64,000 nt of DNA from an uncultured Shewanella sp. (GTDB taxonomy: Bacteria; Pseudomonadota; Gammaproteobacteria; Enterobacterales; Shewanellaceae), in the NCBI RefSeq assembly GCF_947501225.1, contig NZ_CANMUW010000021.1:1-64000 (forward strand). Direction: 5' to 3'. A program made the position numbers and the translations under genes. A model generated the notes under the pieces. The model saw only the letters and a program-made list of their open reading frames with translations, was not told the DNA's origin and made no database searches. The number at the start of each line of letters is the position of its first letter. Position 1 is the stretch's first letter. Of the stretch, positions 35,507 to 43,836 are shown in pieces.

Positions 35507-36568
35507 TTACTCCTCAATCCATGTCCCATCATCCTTGGCTCTCACCCAAGGCTGTGAAAACCAGTAATAACCCGTTCCACCCTTGCTCGGTGCGGTGCAG
35601 TTATACCTGGACCTTCCTGCGGGCAGGTCAAACTCGGCTCGGATACTGAATTCGTTCGCACTCAACCATAGTGGCTTCTTAGCTCCCTGTCCCTGTATGA
35701 AACACATTATTTGATGAGGATAGATATCTGACATATCCAGAGTCACCCTTAATTCAGGACGCCACTGACCCGCCTTCAATTCAGGATCACTATGCGTTTG
35801 AGCTAAGACAGGCATATTCAAGCTATGCATTTTAACCTTTAAACTCGACAGCTTGGCATAGACACCCGCTACCGGAAATCTGGGCAATGCCGTTAACGGA
35901 GAGTAAATACCGGCTGCACCAGACTGCTGACCCAGACCAACGAAGCCATGCTGACTCAACATAGACTCTATCTCCTGGTTATACTCCCCGTAGGGATAGG
36001 CCAACATCTTATGGCTCTGCCCGGTGGCCTTGCTTATCTCCTCCTCAGTTTTGAGAATATTATCTTCAATACGCGCCAGCCATTGAGCCTGAGACTCGCC
36101 CTCCAACTTACGTATCAGATGCTCGTGTCCCCAACTATGGTTCGCAATCTCGGCCCCCTCCTGCGAAAGCCTGATGAGTTCGTCCCAGCTCATCATCCCC
36201 CGGTACTTAGCTTGAATCGGTTCTACCGAGACAAATACCGTGTAGGGGAATCCATATTCCTTTAAAATAGGGTGAGCCGTTTTAGCTATGCTCTGATAAC
36301 CATCATCGAAAGTGATCACGATAGTTTTAGCCGGTATTGGCTTCTTATTCTTTATTGCGTCAACCACTTCGGAGAGTGGCGTCACGATAAAATCATTTTC
36401 GGCCAGATACTCCATCTGCTCACTAAATTGAGCCGGAGAAACACTGGTGATCGCAGGCGTATCTTCAGATACATGGTGATACTGTAAAATGACTGCCGAG
36501 TGAGCCGAAAAGCCAAACACTGAGCAACCAAGCAACACCAGAAGCCTAATTACAGCGCCTTTAAACAT
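35507..36568 (-). CDS. Secreted polysaccharide deacetylase (NodB homology)
   Basis: A 353-residue protein with an N-terminal signal peptide (about residues 1-24) and a NodB-type metal-dependent deacetylase domain. Its motif 1 is VITFDDGYQS (metal Asp), motif 2 is ANHSWGHEH (two metal His), and AYPYGEYN comes later. A C-terminal extension of about 110 residues looks beta-rich and has two Cys. Likely substrates are N-acetylated glycans of surface polysaccharide or peptidoglycan. I placed the start at ATG 36568 (MFKGAVIRL), with AGAGG nine bases upstream; a longer frame would run into the divergent MATE gene. Confidence 0.9.
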   Translation of the reverse strand: MFKGAVIRLLVLLGCSVFGFSAHSAVILQYHHVSEDTPAITSVSPAQFSEQMEYLAENDFIVTPLSEVVDAIKNKKPIPAKTIVITFDDGYQSIAKTAHPILKEYGFPYTVFVSVEPIQAKYRGMMSWDELIRLSQEGAEIANHSWGHEHLIRKLEGESQAQWLARIEDNILKTEEEISKATGQSHKMLAYPYGEYNQEIESMLSQHGFVGLGQQSGAAGIYSPLTALPRFPVAGVYAKLSSLKVKMHSLNMPVLAQTHSDPELKAGQWRPELRVTLDMSDIYPHQIMCFIQGQGAKKPLWLSANEFSIRAEFDLPAGRSRYNCTAPSKGGTGYYWFSQPWVRAKDDGTWIEE

Positions 36569-36590
36569 AAAAATTAACCTCTGAGATGAT

Positions 36591-37928
36591 ATGACACCTG
36601 TCGAATTACTCCGTAATAAACAGAAAAACAGACAATTATTAGCACTCGCTCTACCTATGATATTGTCAAATATCACTGTCCCGCTACTCGGGCTGGTAGA
36701 CACTGCCGTGGTGGGTCATTTAAGTAACGCCTATTATTTAGGTGGAGTCGCCGTTGGCTCAACTATCATCACCCTTATTCTGTGGATGCTCGGTTTTCTC
36801 CGAATGGCGACAACAGGCTTAGTCGCTCAATCCTTTGGTGCCGGCGATAGACAGGCACAATACAAACTCTTACTTCAAGCGGGTAGTCTGGCGATCATTT
36901 TAGGGTTAAGTGCCATAGCACTGCAACTCCCCATCTTAAACGGGGCACTGATGCTCACCGATGCCAGTGCCGAAGTGGAGCGATATTGTCGCGAATATTT
37001 CCAGCTAAGGATCTGGTCAACACCCTTCGCCCTCCTCAACCTGGTGCTGCTGGGCTGGCTACTGGGAAGGCAACAACCCAAGGCCGCGATGTGGCAGTTG
37101 ATCGTCGCTAACATCGCCAATATCTTACTGGATCTGCTCTTTGTTCTCGGTTTAGGTTGGGGAGTAAAGGGAGCCGCTCTCGCTTCCGTATTTGCCGATA
37201 TTTCAGGCTTTCTAGTGGCCTTTTCTATGGTCTATAAACAAATAGTTAAATCGGGTCACTTCGACTTTTTTAAGCTTTGCAGGGAGCTTACACTCAGAAG
37301 CTATCATAAGCTGCTCACTCTCAACGCCGATATTTTTATCCGCAGCTTATGCCTGCAGATGGCCTTCGCCTTCATGACATTCCAGGGCGCCGGGCTTGGA
37401 GACAATACCGTTGCCGCTAACGCCGTACTGCTCAACCTCTTGCTGCTGATCTCATATGCTCTGGACGGCATAGCATACTATGCTGAAGCCGAGGTCGGCA
37501 GGGCCTATGGCCAAAAAAACAAGATCTTGATGCAAGACAGCGTGACACTGGCCTGGTTCTGGTCGGGCATCTCCGCCATATTGTTTACCCTGCTCTTCAT
37601 CTTTTTTGGGGCAAATATCATCAACCTGCTAACAAGCATTGAAGAGGTGCGGCTCGTTGCCGGTCAATACCTGTTTTGGATCATTATCCTGCCTCTGCTT
37701 TCATTCGGCTCCTACCTTTTCGATGGCGTCTATATAGGCGCTGCTATGGGAAAAGTGATGCGCAACAGCATGATAATCTCAACCTTCTGTGTATTTTTCC
37801 CCACCTGGTATCTCCTGCAGGAGATGGGAAATCATGCGCTGTGGGCGGCGATGACCGGCTTTATGTTTGCGAGAAGTCTGACATTGACGCTGCATTATCG
37901 ATATCGGCTAAGAGGTGCTGCGCTCTAA
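36591..37928 (+). CDS. MATE-family efflux transporter, DinF-like
   Basis: A 445-residue, 12-helix sodium- or proton-coupled exporter of the DinF branch. The N-terminal helix pair has ALALPMILSNITVPLLGLVDTAVVGHL (helix 1, quoted here across its Pro and Asp; read as two stretches) and the second half repeats the fold near residue 240. Its start is only 22 bases from the divergent deacetylase start, so the promoters must overlap or lie inside coding sequence. DinF in E. coli is SOS-linked; no SOS box is visible here. Confidence 0.88.
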   Translation: MTPVELLRNKQKNRQLLALALPMILSNITVPLLGLVDTAVVGHLSNAYYLGGVAVGSTIITLILWMLGFLRMATTGLVAQSFGAGDRQAQYKLLLQAGSLAIILGLSAIALQLPILNGALMLTDASAEVERYCREYFQLRIWSTPFALLNLVLLGWLLGRQQPKAAMWQLIVANIANILLDLLFVLGLGWGVKGAALASVFADISGFLVAFSMVYKQIVKSGHFDFFKLCRELTLRSYHKLLTLNADIFIRSLCLQMAFAFMTFQGAGLGDNTVAANAVLLNLLLLISYALDGIAYYAEAEVGRAYGQKNKILMQDSVTLAWFWSGISAILFTLLFIFFGANIINLLTSIEEVRLVAGQYLFWIIILPLLSFGSYLFDGVYIGAAMGKVMRNSMIISTFCVFFPTWYLLQEMGNHALWAAMTGFMFARSLTLTLHYRYRLRGAAL

Positions 37929-37944
37929 GTTTATGGATAAGCAA

Positions 37945-38075
37945 GATGACGACCTTCGGCCTATCGCTTCGCGGACGGCTACGCCTGTTCGACGGGCTCC
38001 GCCCTATTCGGTAGAAGGGGCTTTGGCCCCGAGGTTCAAAGGTTCATTCTTTCCCGGCTAAAGCCGGTCCTACAA
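37945..38075. repeat. Cluster of small GC-rich hairpins (REP-like region)
   Basis: Three short perfect palindromes lie in this AT-poor stretch: GGGC/GCCC (37994-38004), GGGGC/GCCCC (38017-38030) and CCGGC/GCCGG with loop TAAA (38054-38067). The last, with flanking TTTCC and TCCTAC, resembles an intergenic element I recall as common in Shewanella. No coding frame is convincing. It lies between convergent genes, a typical place for such elements. Confidence 0.6.
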
Positions 38076-38136
38076 TTTATCAGCGCAGTGTCATCTTAGC
38101 CCCACCAGCGTAGCGTCATCTCAGCATCGCAGGCAT

Positions 38137-38167
38137 AAAAAAAGCGAGCAGGCATAGCCAACTCGCT
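38137..38167 (-). terminator. Terminator of nfuA
   Basis: AGCGAG (38143-38148) pairs with CTCGCT (38162-38167) around a 13-base loop, with seven A's to the left that become a U-run in the minus-strand transcript. Confidence 0.8.
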
Positions 38168-38212
38168 TCTCTGTAATCCTTGAGCCTAAGCCCTTAAATC
38201 GACCAGTTTCAG

Positions 38213-38791
38213 TTACTGGTAGGAGTGGTCACCGTGTTGATGCTCGGTCACATCCTTAACGCCGGTAAGCTCTCCAGGGAACTTTTCGAGTAACTGAGTC
38301 TCGATACCATCTTTCAGCGTCACATCAACCATAGAGCAACCGTTACAACCGCCACCAAACTGCAGGACAGCCGTACCCTCTTCGGTCACTTCGACCAACA
38401 TGATGTTACCACCATGGCTTGCCAGTTGCGGATTAATCTCTGACTGGATCACGTAATCGATACGCTCATGCAGCGGAGCATCGCTGGCAACTTTACGCAT
38501 CTTAGCGTTAGGTGCCTTAAGGGTTAGCTGCGAACCTAATTGGTCGGTAACAAAATCGATGCTGGCATCTTCGAGGAAAGGAGCACTCTTTTCGTCAACC
38601 ATGGCATTAAAACCATTAAACTCCAGCTCCATATCGTCGGCTTCGACAGCATCGGGTGGACAATATGATACGCCACACTCAGCCGTTGCTGTGCCTGGGC
38701 TAATTACAAATACTCGGATATGAGTTCCTTCAGGCTGATCTGCTAACAAAGTAACAAAATGGGCCTGAGCTGCATCGGAAATGGTGATCAT
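38213..38791 (-). CDS. nfuA: Fe/S biogenesis protein NfuA
   Basis: A 192-residue scaffold or carrier that binds a [4Fe-4S] cluster at a dimer interface and delivers it to target enzymes. The N-terminal A-type-like domain (about residues 1-95) is degenerate in ligand Cys, and the C-terminal Nfu domain carries the CxxC in FGGGCNGCSMVDVTLKDG (about 148-151). Length and both domains match E. coli NfuA. In many genomes nfuA lies near comF/bioH (gntX-bioH), as it does here. Confidence 0.97.
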   Translation of the reverse strand: MITISDAAQAHFVTLLADQPEGTHIRVFVISPGTATAECGVSYCPPDAVEADDMELEFNGFNAMVDEKSAPFLEDASIDFVTDQLGSQLTLKAPNAKMRKVASDAPLHERIDYVIQSEINPQLASHGGNIMLVEVTEEGTAVLQFGGGCNGCSMVDVTLKDGIETQLLEKFPGELTGVKDVTEHQHGDHSYQ

Positions 38792-39020
38792 TAAGACATG
38801 CTCCGTCAGGTAATGCTTGAGTGTTTTAGTATGGATTATTCATATGATACTCCTACTGAGTTCAGCTTTGTAGCCCCTATTTGCATTGCTTTTGTTTTTT
38901 TATCTATTTTGTGAACATAGGTTTCAATAAAAGTAGCCATTTTCTATGACCGGCTATGGTATGAAACTGCGCCAGCTGTTAATTTAACCTTTATATTACA
39001 AGTATAAAGAACGTTACCCT

Positions 39021-41567
39021 ATGTTGAGATCCTCTCTGTTTACTCTTGCCGCCTGCTGGATTTTCTTTTTGCAGTTTCCGGCTGTGGTCGCTGCAGCTCA
39101 AAGCAGTGACTCGCTCTCAACGGTAAAAAGTGCTGCCCGGCAGACCTCCGTGGCAGAATTCCTTGGCTACCCACTGGGGCAGTGGCATCTACGACACGAC
39201 CAGATAAACTTCTACCTTAACCAGTTGGCCCGCGAGAGTGCCAGAGTCTCCATCGAAAGAACGGGACAAAGCCATGAAGCCAGACAACAGTTAACTGCGG
39301 TTATCACCTCAGCAGAGAATCAGGCAAGACTGGAAGATATTTTAAAGCAGAGAGAGAAAGTTAAACTCGGCGATAAACAGCAGGGGCCTTTAGTGATCTG
39401 GTTGGCCTACTCTATCCATGGTGACGAAGCCAGTGGTGCCCACGCCGCACTCTCTCTGAGCCATCTGCTGGCAAGCAGCAATGAGAAGTGGATAACTCGA
39501 CTCCTCGATGAAGCGGTCATCCTCGTCACCCCCAGCCAAAATCCGGATGGTTTTGATCGATTCTCTAACTGGACCAATAATTACCGCGGCCAGGTAGATG
39601 TGAGTGACAATAACCATAGGGAGCACAGACAAAATTGGCCAGGCGGCAGAAGCAACCACTATTTTGCCGATCTTAACCGGGACTGGCTTTTCCTTCGTCA
39701 CCCGGAATCTCAAGGCAGGGTGGCACTGTTTCATAAGTGGCAGCCACACTATGTGGGCGACTTTCATGAGATGGGGCGGGATCGGAGCTACTTTTTCCAG
39801 CCCGGCGTTCCCACACGCACTCATCCGTTAACCCCTAAAGAGAATCAAGCCTTAACCGCAAAGCTGGCTAAGTTTCATCAACGAGCGTTGGATGAGATAA
39901 AGCAGAGCTACTTCAGCCGCCAGATGTTCGACGACTTCTATTATGGCAAAGGCTCAACCTATCCCGATATCAATGGCTCTGTAGGAGTACTTTTCGAGCA
40001 GGCCAGTGTAAGAGGACAGGTTCAGGCAACAGATAACGGCGAGATGAGATTCGAAGATGCGATCAGTAACCAGCTAGCTACTTCGATATCCAGCCTGAAG
40101 GGAAGCCTGAAACTAAAAGATGAACTGCTCGAGTACCAGAGTAAATTCTATCGGGAAAGAGGCAAAAAACTGCAGCGGGGCCGTCAACAGGGCTTCATTA
40201 TCGGTGCACCCTCCAACGGAAACCGTATCGCAGAGCTGAGTAAACTGCTGGCGCAACACCATATCGACTTCTATTACCTGACTAAACCAGTCACTCAGGG
40301 TAAGATCGATTTTGCCGTTCAAAGCAGTCTGTTTATCCCGGTCAATCAACCACAGAAAAGCCTGTTATTGGCCATGTTTGATAACAGAACCGAGTTTGAC
40401 GACCCCACCTTCTATGACGTATCCGGTTGGAACCTGGAACACGCTTTTCATCTTGAGTTGATCAGGAATATCAAGCTGGATATAGATGTATTATCTAAAG
40501 AGCAACCAGATCTGACCACTTTCACCCCTACTGAACACACGGTAGCCCTACTCATAGATTGGCGACAGGATAATGCCGCTCCGATGCTGGAGCAGCTATT
40601 GCAGGCGGGGATACATGTTAAATTTGCCGAAAAGGCTTTCACCATAAGAGTAGATGGCACCGATATCGACTACCCGCCGGGAAGCTTGCAAGTACCTTTG
40701 AAGCAGAGCGCGATTACACCGCAGGAGATTCTATCAAGCGTCACAGAGGCGTTAACACGGTACCCGTTAAACATCGCCTCAGTTAACACCAGTGCTGTAC
40801 GCTCGGGCATAGACTTAGGTAGCCCTGACTTTCACCCTGTGAAGCCGATAAAAACGCTGTTAGTGACAGGACAAGGTACAAATGCGTCTGAGGCCGGAGA
40901 GCTTTGGTACTACCTGGACACTAAGCTGGCGGCCCCAGTGACTCTGGTCGATGTAAACAGGCTGGCACGCCTCTCTTTAGATGAATATAGCCATGTCATC
41001 CTGCCCGGCGGTGACTACTCAACACTGGATGAAAAGTTTGCCCGTAAACTGGGACAGTTTGCCAGTCAGGGTGGGATCATAGTGGCACAGAAAGGGGCCC
41101 TGAGCTGGCTCAACAAGGGGCACCTGCTTAAAACCGACCTTAAGGAGGCCCGCTTTTATAAGCAGTTGTTCGATAGCACTAACCTCAGTTTTGCAGACAG
41201 AGAGAAACTTGATGCCAGGCAGTCTATCGGCGGAGCGACACTTGAACTGACATTGGATCCGAGCCACCCACTGAGTTTCGGAGTTCGCGGTAACAGCTTA
41301 CCCATTCTTAAGAACAAGGCCTTGGGGCTAACCCAGACCTCGACCCCTTTCGTTGTGGCTGCCAAATATGCCGAGGAGCCCCTGTTAAACGGTTATCTCG
41401 CTCGGGAGTATCAGCGTAGCCTCTCCAACGGTCCGGCCATACTGCTCGAATCCAGAGGCAAAGGGGCGGTTGTCCTGTTGGCGGATAATCTGATGTTCCG
41501 CAACATCTGGTTAGGCTCAGAGAAAGTCTATGCCAACGCCCTCTATTTTGTGCCGGCGTTGGATTAG
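39021..41567 (+). CDS. Secreted M14-family zinc carboxypeptidase-like protein
   Basis: An 848-residue protein with a signal peptide (about residues 1-26) and an M14 peptidase domain (about 50-330). Zinc-ligand motif HGDE is in YSIHGDEASG (about 137), followed by NPDGFDRF, the conserved FADLNRDW, and DFHEMG as the likely third-ligand region. The C-terminal half (about 600-840) has a flavodoxin/amidotransferase-like strand, HVILPGGDYSTLDEKFARKL, suggesting a GATase-like accessory domain. The substrate is unknown; a role in degrading extracellular peptide is plausible. Confidence 0.88.
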   Translation: MLRSSLFTLAACWIFFLQFPAVVAAAQSSDSLSTVKSAARQTSVAEFLGYPLGQWHLRHDQINFYLNQLARESARVSIERTGQSHEARQQLTAVITSAENQARLEDILKQREKVKLGDKQQGPLVIWLAYSIHGDEASGAHAALSLSHLLASSNEKWITRLLDEAVILVTPSQNPDGFDRFSNWTNNYRGQVDVSDNNHREHRQNWPGGRSNHYFADLNRDWLFLRHPESQGRVALFHKWQPHYVGDFHEMGRDRSYFFQPGVPTRTHPLTPKENQALTAKLAKFHQRALDEIKQSYFSRQMFDDFYYGKGSTYPDINGSVGVLFEQASVRGQVQATDNGEMRFEDAISNQLATSISSLKGSLKLKDELLEYQSKFYRERGKKLQRGRQQGFIIGAPSNGNRIAELSKLLAQHHIDFYYLTKPVTQGKIDFAVQSSLFIPVNQPQKSLLLAMFDNRTEFDDPTFYDVSGWNLEHAFHLELIRNIKLDIDVLSKEQPDLTTFTPTEHTVALLIDWRQDNAAPMLEQLLQAGIHVKFAEKAFTIRVDGTDIDYPPGSLQVPLKQSAITPQEILSSVTEALTRYPLNIASVNTSAVRSGIDLGSPDFHPVKPIKTLLVTGQGTNASEAGELWYYLDTKLAAPVTLVDVNRLARLSLDEYSHVILPGGDYSTLDEKFARKLGQFASQGGIIVAQKGALSWLNKGHLLKTDLKEARFYKQLFDSTNLSFADREKLDARQSIGGATLELTLDPSHPLSFGVRGNSLPILKNKALGLTQTSTPFVVAAKYAEEPLLNGYLAREYQRSLSNGPAILLESRGKGAVVLLADNLMFRNIWLGSEKVYANALYFVPALD

Positions 41568-41645
41568 TGAGGTTCATATCGATCTAAGAATAATTGGACT
41601 TTATTATCAGCATTCGTCGCCTGTTACTCCTTATCTTGAATCAAC

Positions 41646-42446
41646 CTAATCGATTAACCCGGGTGCCTCTGCCCTCGCGAGACACCAAACCTGCACATGG
41701 ATATGACGCAACCGAAACAGCTTAGCGATCTCTTTTGCCGTCGTGCCTGTGGTCACAACATCATCGATCAAGGCTATGCGCTGATAGGGGAAGTTATCGC
41801 TGAGACAAAAGGCGCCGGCTAAGTTTTTCCGGCGCTGCCTGCCCGAGAGTCCGGCCTGAGAGCGAGTATCACAGATCCTGGTTAGCCCCTCAGTTACCAC
41901 CGGGATCTTCAGTGACTGAGCGATAGCCTCGGCAATCAGATAGGCCTGATTAAAGCCTCTTTGCCTCAGCCTTTTACGGTGCAGCGGAACCGGAACCAGC
42001 ACCTGGGGCAGCTGCAACAGGCCACGGTGCTCCAACTGCAGCACACGCCTCACTAATGCACGAGATAACACAGGCAGTGCGGAGAGCTGTGCCTGATACT
42101 TGATCTGCCCTATCCACACCCCCAACCCCTGATGATAACTACATGGAGCAACGACGATAACGGGTTCGCAGGAGAGGCAGGTGCCACAGTAAAGGGTTTC
42201 GATCTGCATAATACGCCCGCACCCCAAGCAAGCCGGAGCATGATAGAGACCCGTTACCAGACATACTGAGCAGATACCCGAATCCGGCAACGCCATGGTT
42301 TGATGGCACATCAGGCATCGATTAGGTAAACTGGCAGCCAACAGCGCCAGCGCGCCGCGATAGAGCGCCTGTAATCGTTTTATTAGCAATGGCCCGGCAT
42401 TTACCAAGCGGCTTAATGCACGGTGTATCATTAAATTTTTTATCAC
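41646..42446 (-). CDS. comF: ComF/GntX-family phosphoribosyltransferase-like protein
   Basis: A 266-residue protein with a Cys-rich N-terminal region (CLMC, CSVC, CLGC, CGTCLSC; about residues 44-95), likely a zinc finger, and a type I phosphoribosyltransferase domain with VPVPLHRKRLRQRGFNQA and the PRPP loop ALIDDVVTTGTTAKE (about 223-237). ComF is needed for DNA uptake in competent bacteria and GntX is its E. coli homologue. It is divergent from bioH by 36 bases, the gntX-bioH arrangement of enterobacteria. The start may be ATG 42446 or ATG 42431. Confidence 0.93.
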   Translation of the reverse strand: MIKNLMIHRALSRLVNAGPLLIKRLQALYRGALALLAASLPNRCLMCHQTMALPDSGICSVCLVTGLYHAPACLGCGRIMQIETLYCGTCLSCEPVIVVAPCSYHQGLGVWIGQIKYQAQLSALPVLSRALVRRVLQLEHRGLLQLPQVLVPVPLHRKRLRQRGFNQAYLIAEAIAQSLKIPVVTEGLTRICDTRSQAGLSGRQRRKNLAGAFCLSDNFPYQRIALIDDVVTTGTTAKEIAKLFRLRHIHVQVWCLARAEAPGLID

Positions 42447-42482
42447 AGAAAAAGTCCGTTTTTTCTAATCAGAGGTACAGCT

Positions 42483-43259
42483 GTGAATCAGCCCCTTTAC
42501 ATCGAGTCCATTGGTCAGGGCCAGGAGATAGTTATGCTCCACGGCTGGGGAGTGAACGGCGCGGTTTTCACACCACTACAGCCACTACTGTCTCAGTATA
42601 GGGTCCACTATGTGGATCTGCCCGGTTTTGGTCACAGTCAAACGATTGAGGGCGATATTGATACCTGGGTCGACGCCATAGCCTCCAGAGTGACACAAAA
42701 GGCGATATGGATAGGTTGGTCTCTGGGGGGACTGGTGGCCAGCAGGGCCGCTATCCGTTATCCCGAACAGGTAGAGGGGTTGGTCACTATCGCCTCCTCT
42801 CCCTGCTTCATGGCTAGGGAGGAGCAGTCTTGGCCGGGGATCCCGCCTCAGGTACTGGCCGATTTCAGCAATCAACTCGACAGAGATCTCGGCAAGACCA
42901 TAGAACGCTTCTTAGCAATACAAGCCATGGGCAGCACATCGGCAAAAGATGATATCAAGCAGCTCAGAGAGCTGGTCCTATCCAGGCCACTTCCCGAGTC
43001 AGCCGCACTGATACAGGGACTGGATATGCTTAAACATGTCGATCTCCGCCCTCAAATATCACAGATAGTGCAGCCCTGGCTCAGAATTTGGGGACGTTTA
43101 GATGGTTTAGTTCCCAGACGCGTACCAGCTTTAATGCCGAAAGATCGGCCACAGTATCGGGATCTCATATTTCATAGAGCCTCACATGCCCCCTTCATAT
43201 CCCATAGGGATGAGTTCATCACGGGCCTGAATGAATGGGTAGAGACATTTAAAGACTGA
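42483..43259 (+). CDS. bioH: Pimeloyl-ACP methyl ester carboxylesterase BioH
   Basis: An alpha/beta hydrolase (258 residues) that frees pimeloyl-ACP from its methyl ester, ending the BioC-BioH route to biotin. The nucleophile Ser is in IGWSLGGLVA (about residue 82), Asp in GRLDGLVP (about 207) and His in RASHAPFIS (about 235), the same positions as in E. coli BioH. The oxyanion segment HGWGVNGAVF is also present. The start is an ATG/GTG pair: GTG 42483 precedes AAT CAG, and AGAGG lies upstream. Confidence 0.94.
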   Translation: MNQPLYIESIGQGQEIVMLHGWGVNGAVFTPLQPLLSQYRVHYVDLPGFGHSQTIEGDIDTWVDAIASRVTQKAIWIGWSLGGLVASRAAIRYPEQVEGLVTIASSPCFMAREEQSWPGIPPQVLADFSNQLDRDLGKTIERFLAIQAMGSTSAKDDIKQLRELVLSRPLPESAALIQGLDMLKHVDLRPQISQIVQPWLRIWGRLDGLVPRRVPALMPKDRPQYRDLIFHRASHAPFISHRDEFITGLNEWVETFKD

Positions 43260-43332
43260 ATATCTCCGATAATGCTTTATCTCCAATCCATAAATGGCTA
43301 TTATTTAACCATTAAAGATTGGAGGTACACAC

Positions 43333-43836
43333 ATGTTAGTGGTCACTAATTATCCGCAGGTGCCGATAGCGACAACCAATGCCGCTACCGACTCTGCACG
43401 CACGGATAATCAGCAGCGACCACCAGTCATCCCGCCCAAAGAGTTAACCAAAGGTCATGAAGAGCGCGCCTTTACATCTCAACATGAGCGCACCGCCGAG
43501 CAAGCCGATGCTCAAGCCCGGTTGAATGAGAGGGTTCAGGGTAAACAGCAAGGTACAGGGCAACAGCAACAGGAGGGGAAACAGCAGGAGCAGGCGAAAC
43601 AGGCCGCCCCTCAGCTGATCAAAGACCTGCTCAGAGGAAAACCGGCGCTTCAACGACGGGATATTCGAACCCATTCTCAACCGGTCAGCCAGGCTGCCCA
43701 GAAAACTGACAGTGAAAGAGCCATTATCTTAGATCAACCCTCGGAGTTTTATCGTGAATTCGGCCAACGAGTCGGGAGCTTTTATCAGCAACAGACTCAC
43801 CCCCACGATGAACCTGCCATATCCACACTTATTTGA
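43333..43836 (+). CDS. Glutamine-rich hypothetical protein
   Basis: I do not recognise a family. The 167-residue protein has no signal peptide or membrane helix. It begins MLVVTNYPQVPIATTNAA, has a highly hydrophilic Gln/Lys/Glu-rich centre (about residues 65-95, with runs such as QQGTGQQQQEGKQQEQ) likely to be disordered or helical, and a more ordered C-terminal part (SEFYREFGQRVGSFYQQQ). GGAGG seven bases before the ATG supports translation. It overlaps the convergent sulfatase-like gene by eight bases. Its composition may attract false matches. Confidence 0.75.
   Translation: MLVVTNYPQVPIATTNAATDSARTDNQQRPPVIPPKELTKGHEERAFTSQHERTAEQADAQARLNERVQGKQQGTGQQQQEGKQQEQAKQAAPQLIKDLLRGKPALQRRDIRTHSQPVSQAAQKTDSERAIILDQPSEFYREFGQRVGSFYQQQTHPHDEPAISTLI

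Noticed and set aside
35507..36703. Longer deacetylase with 45 extra N-terminal residues
   Set aside because: The extension overlaps the MATE gene start and hides the signal peptide. ATG 36568 with AGAGG fits better.
43333..43836. Protease assignment for the Gln-rich hypothetical protein
   Set aside because: No catalytic motif is visible. Low-complexity composition can give misleading matches, so I leave it without a function.
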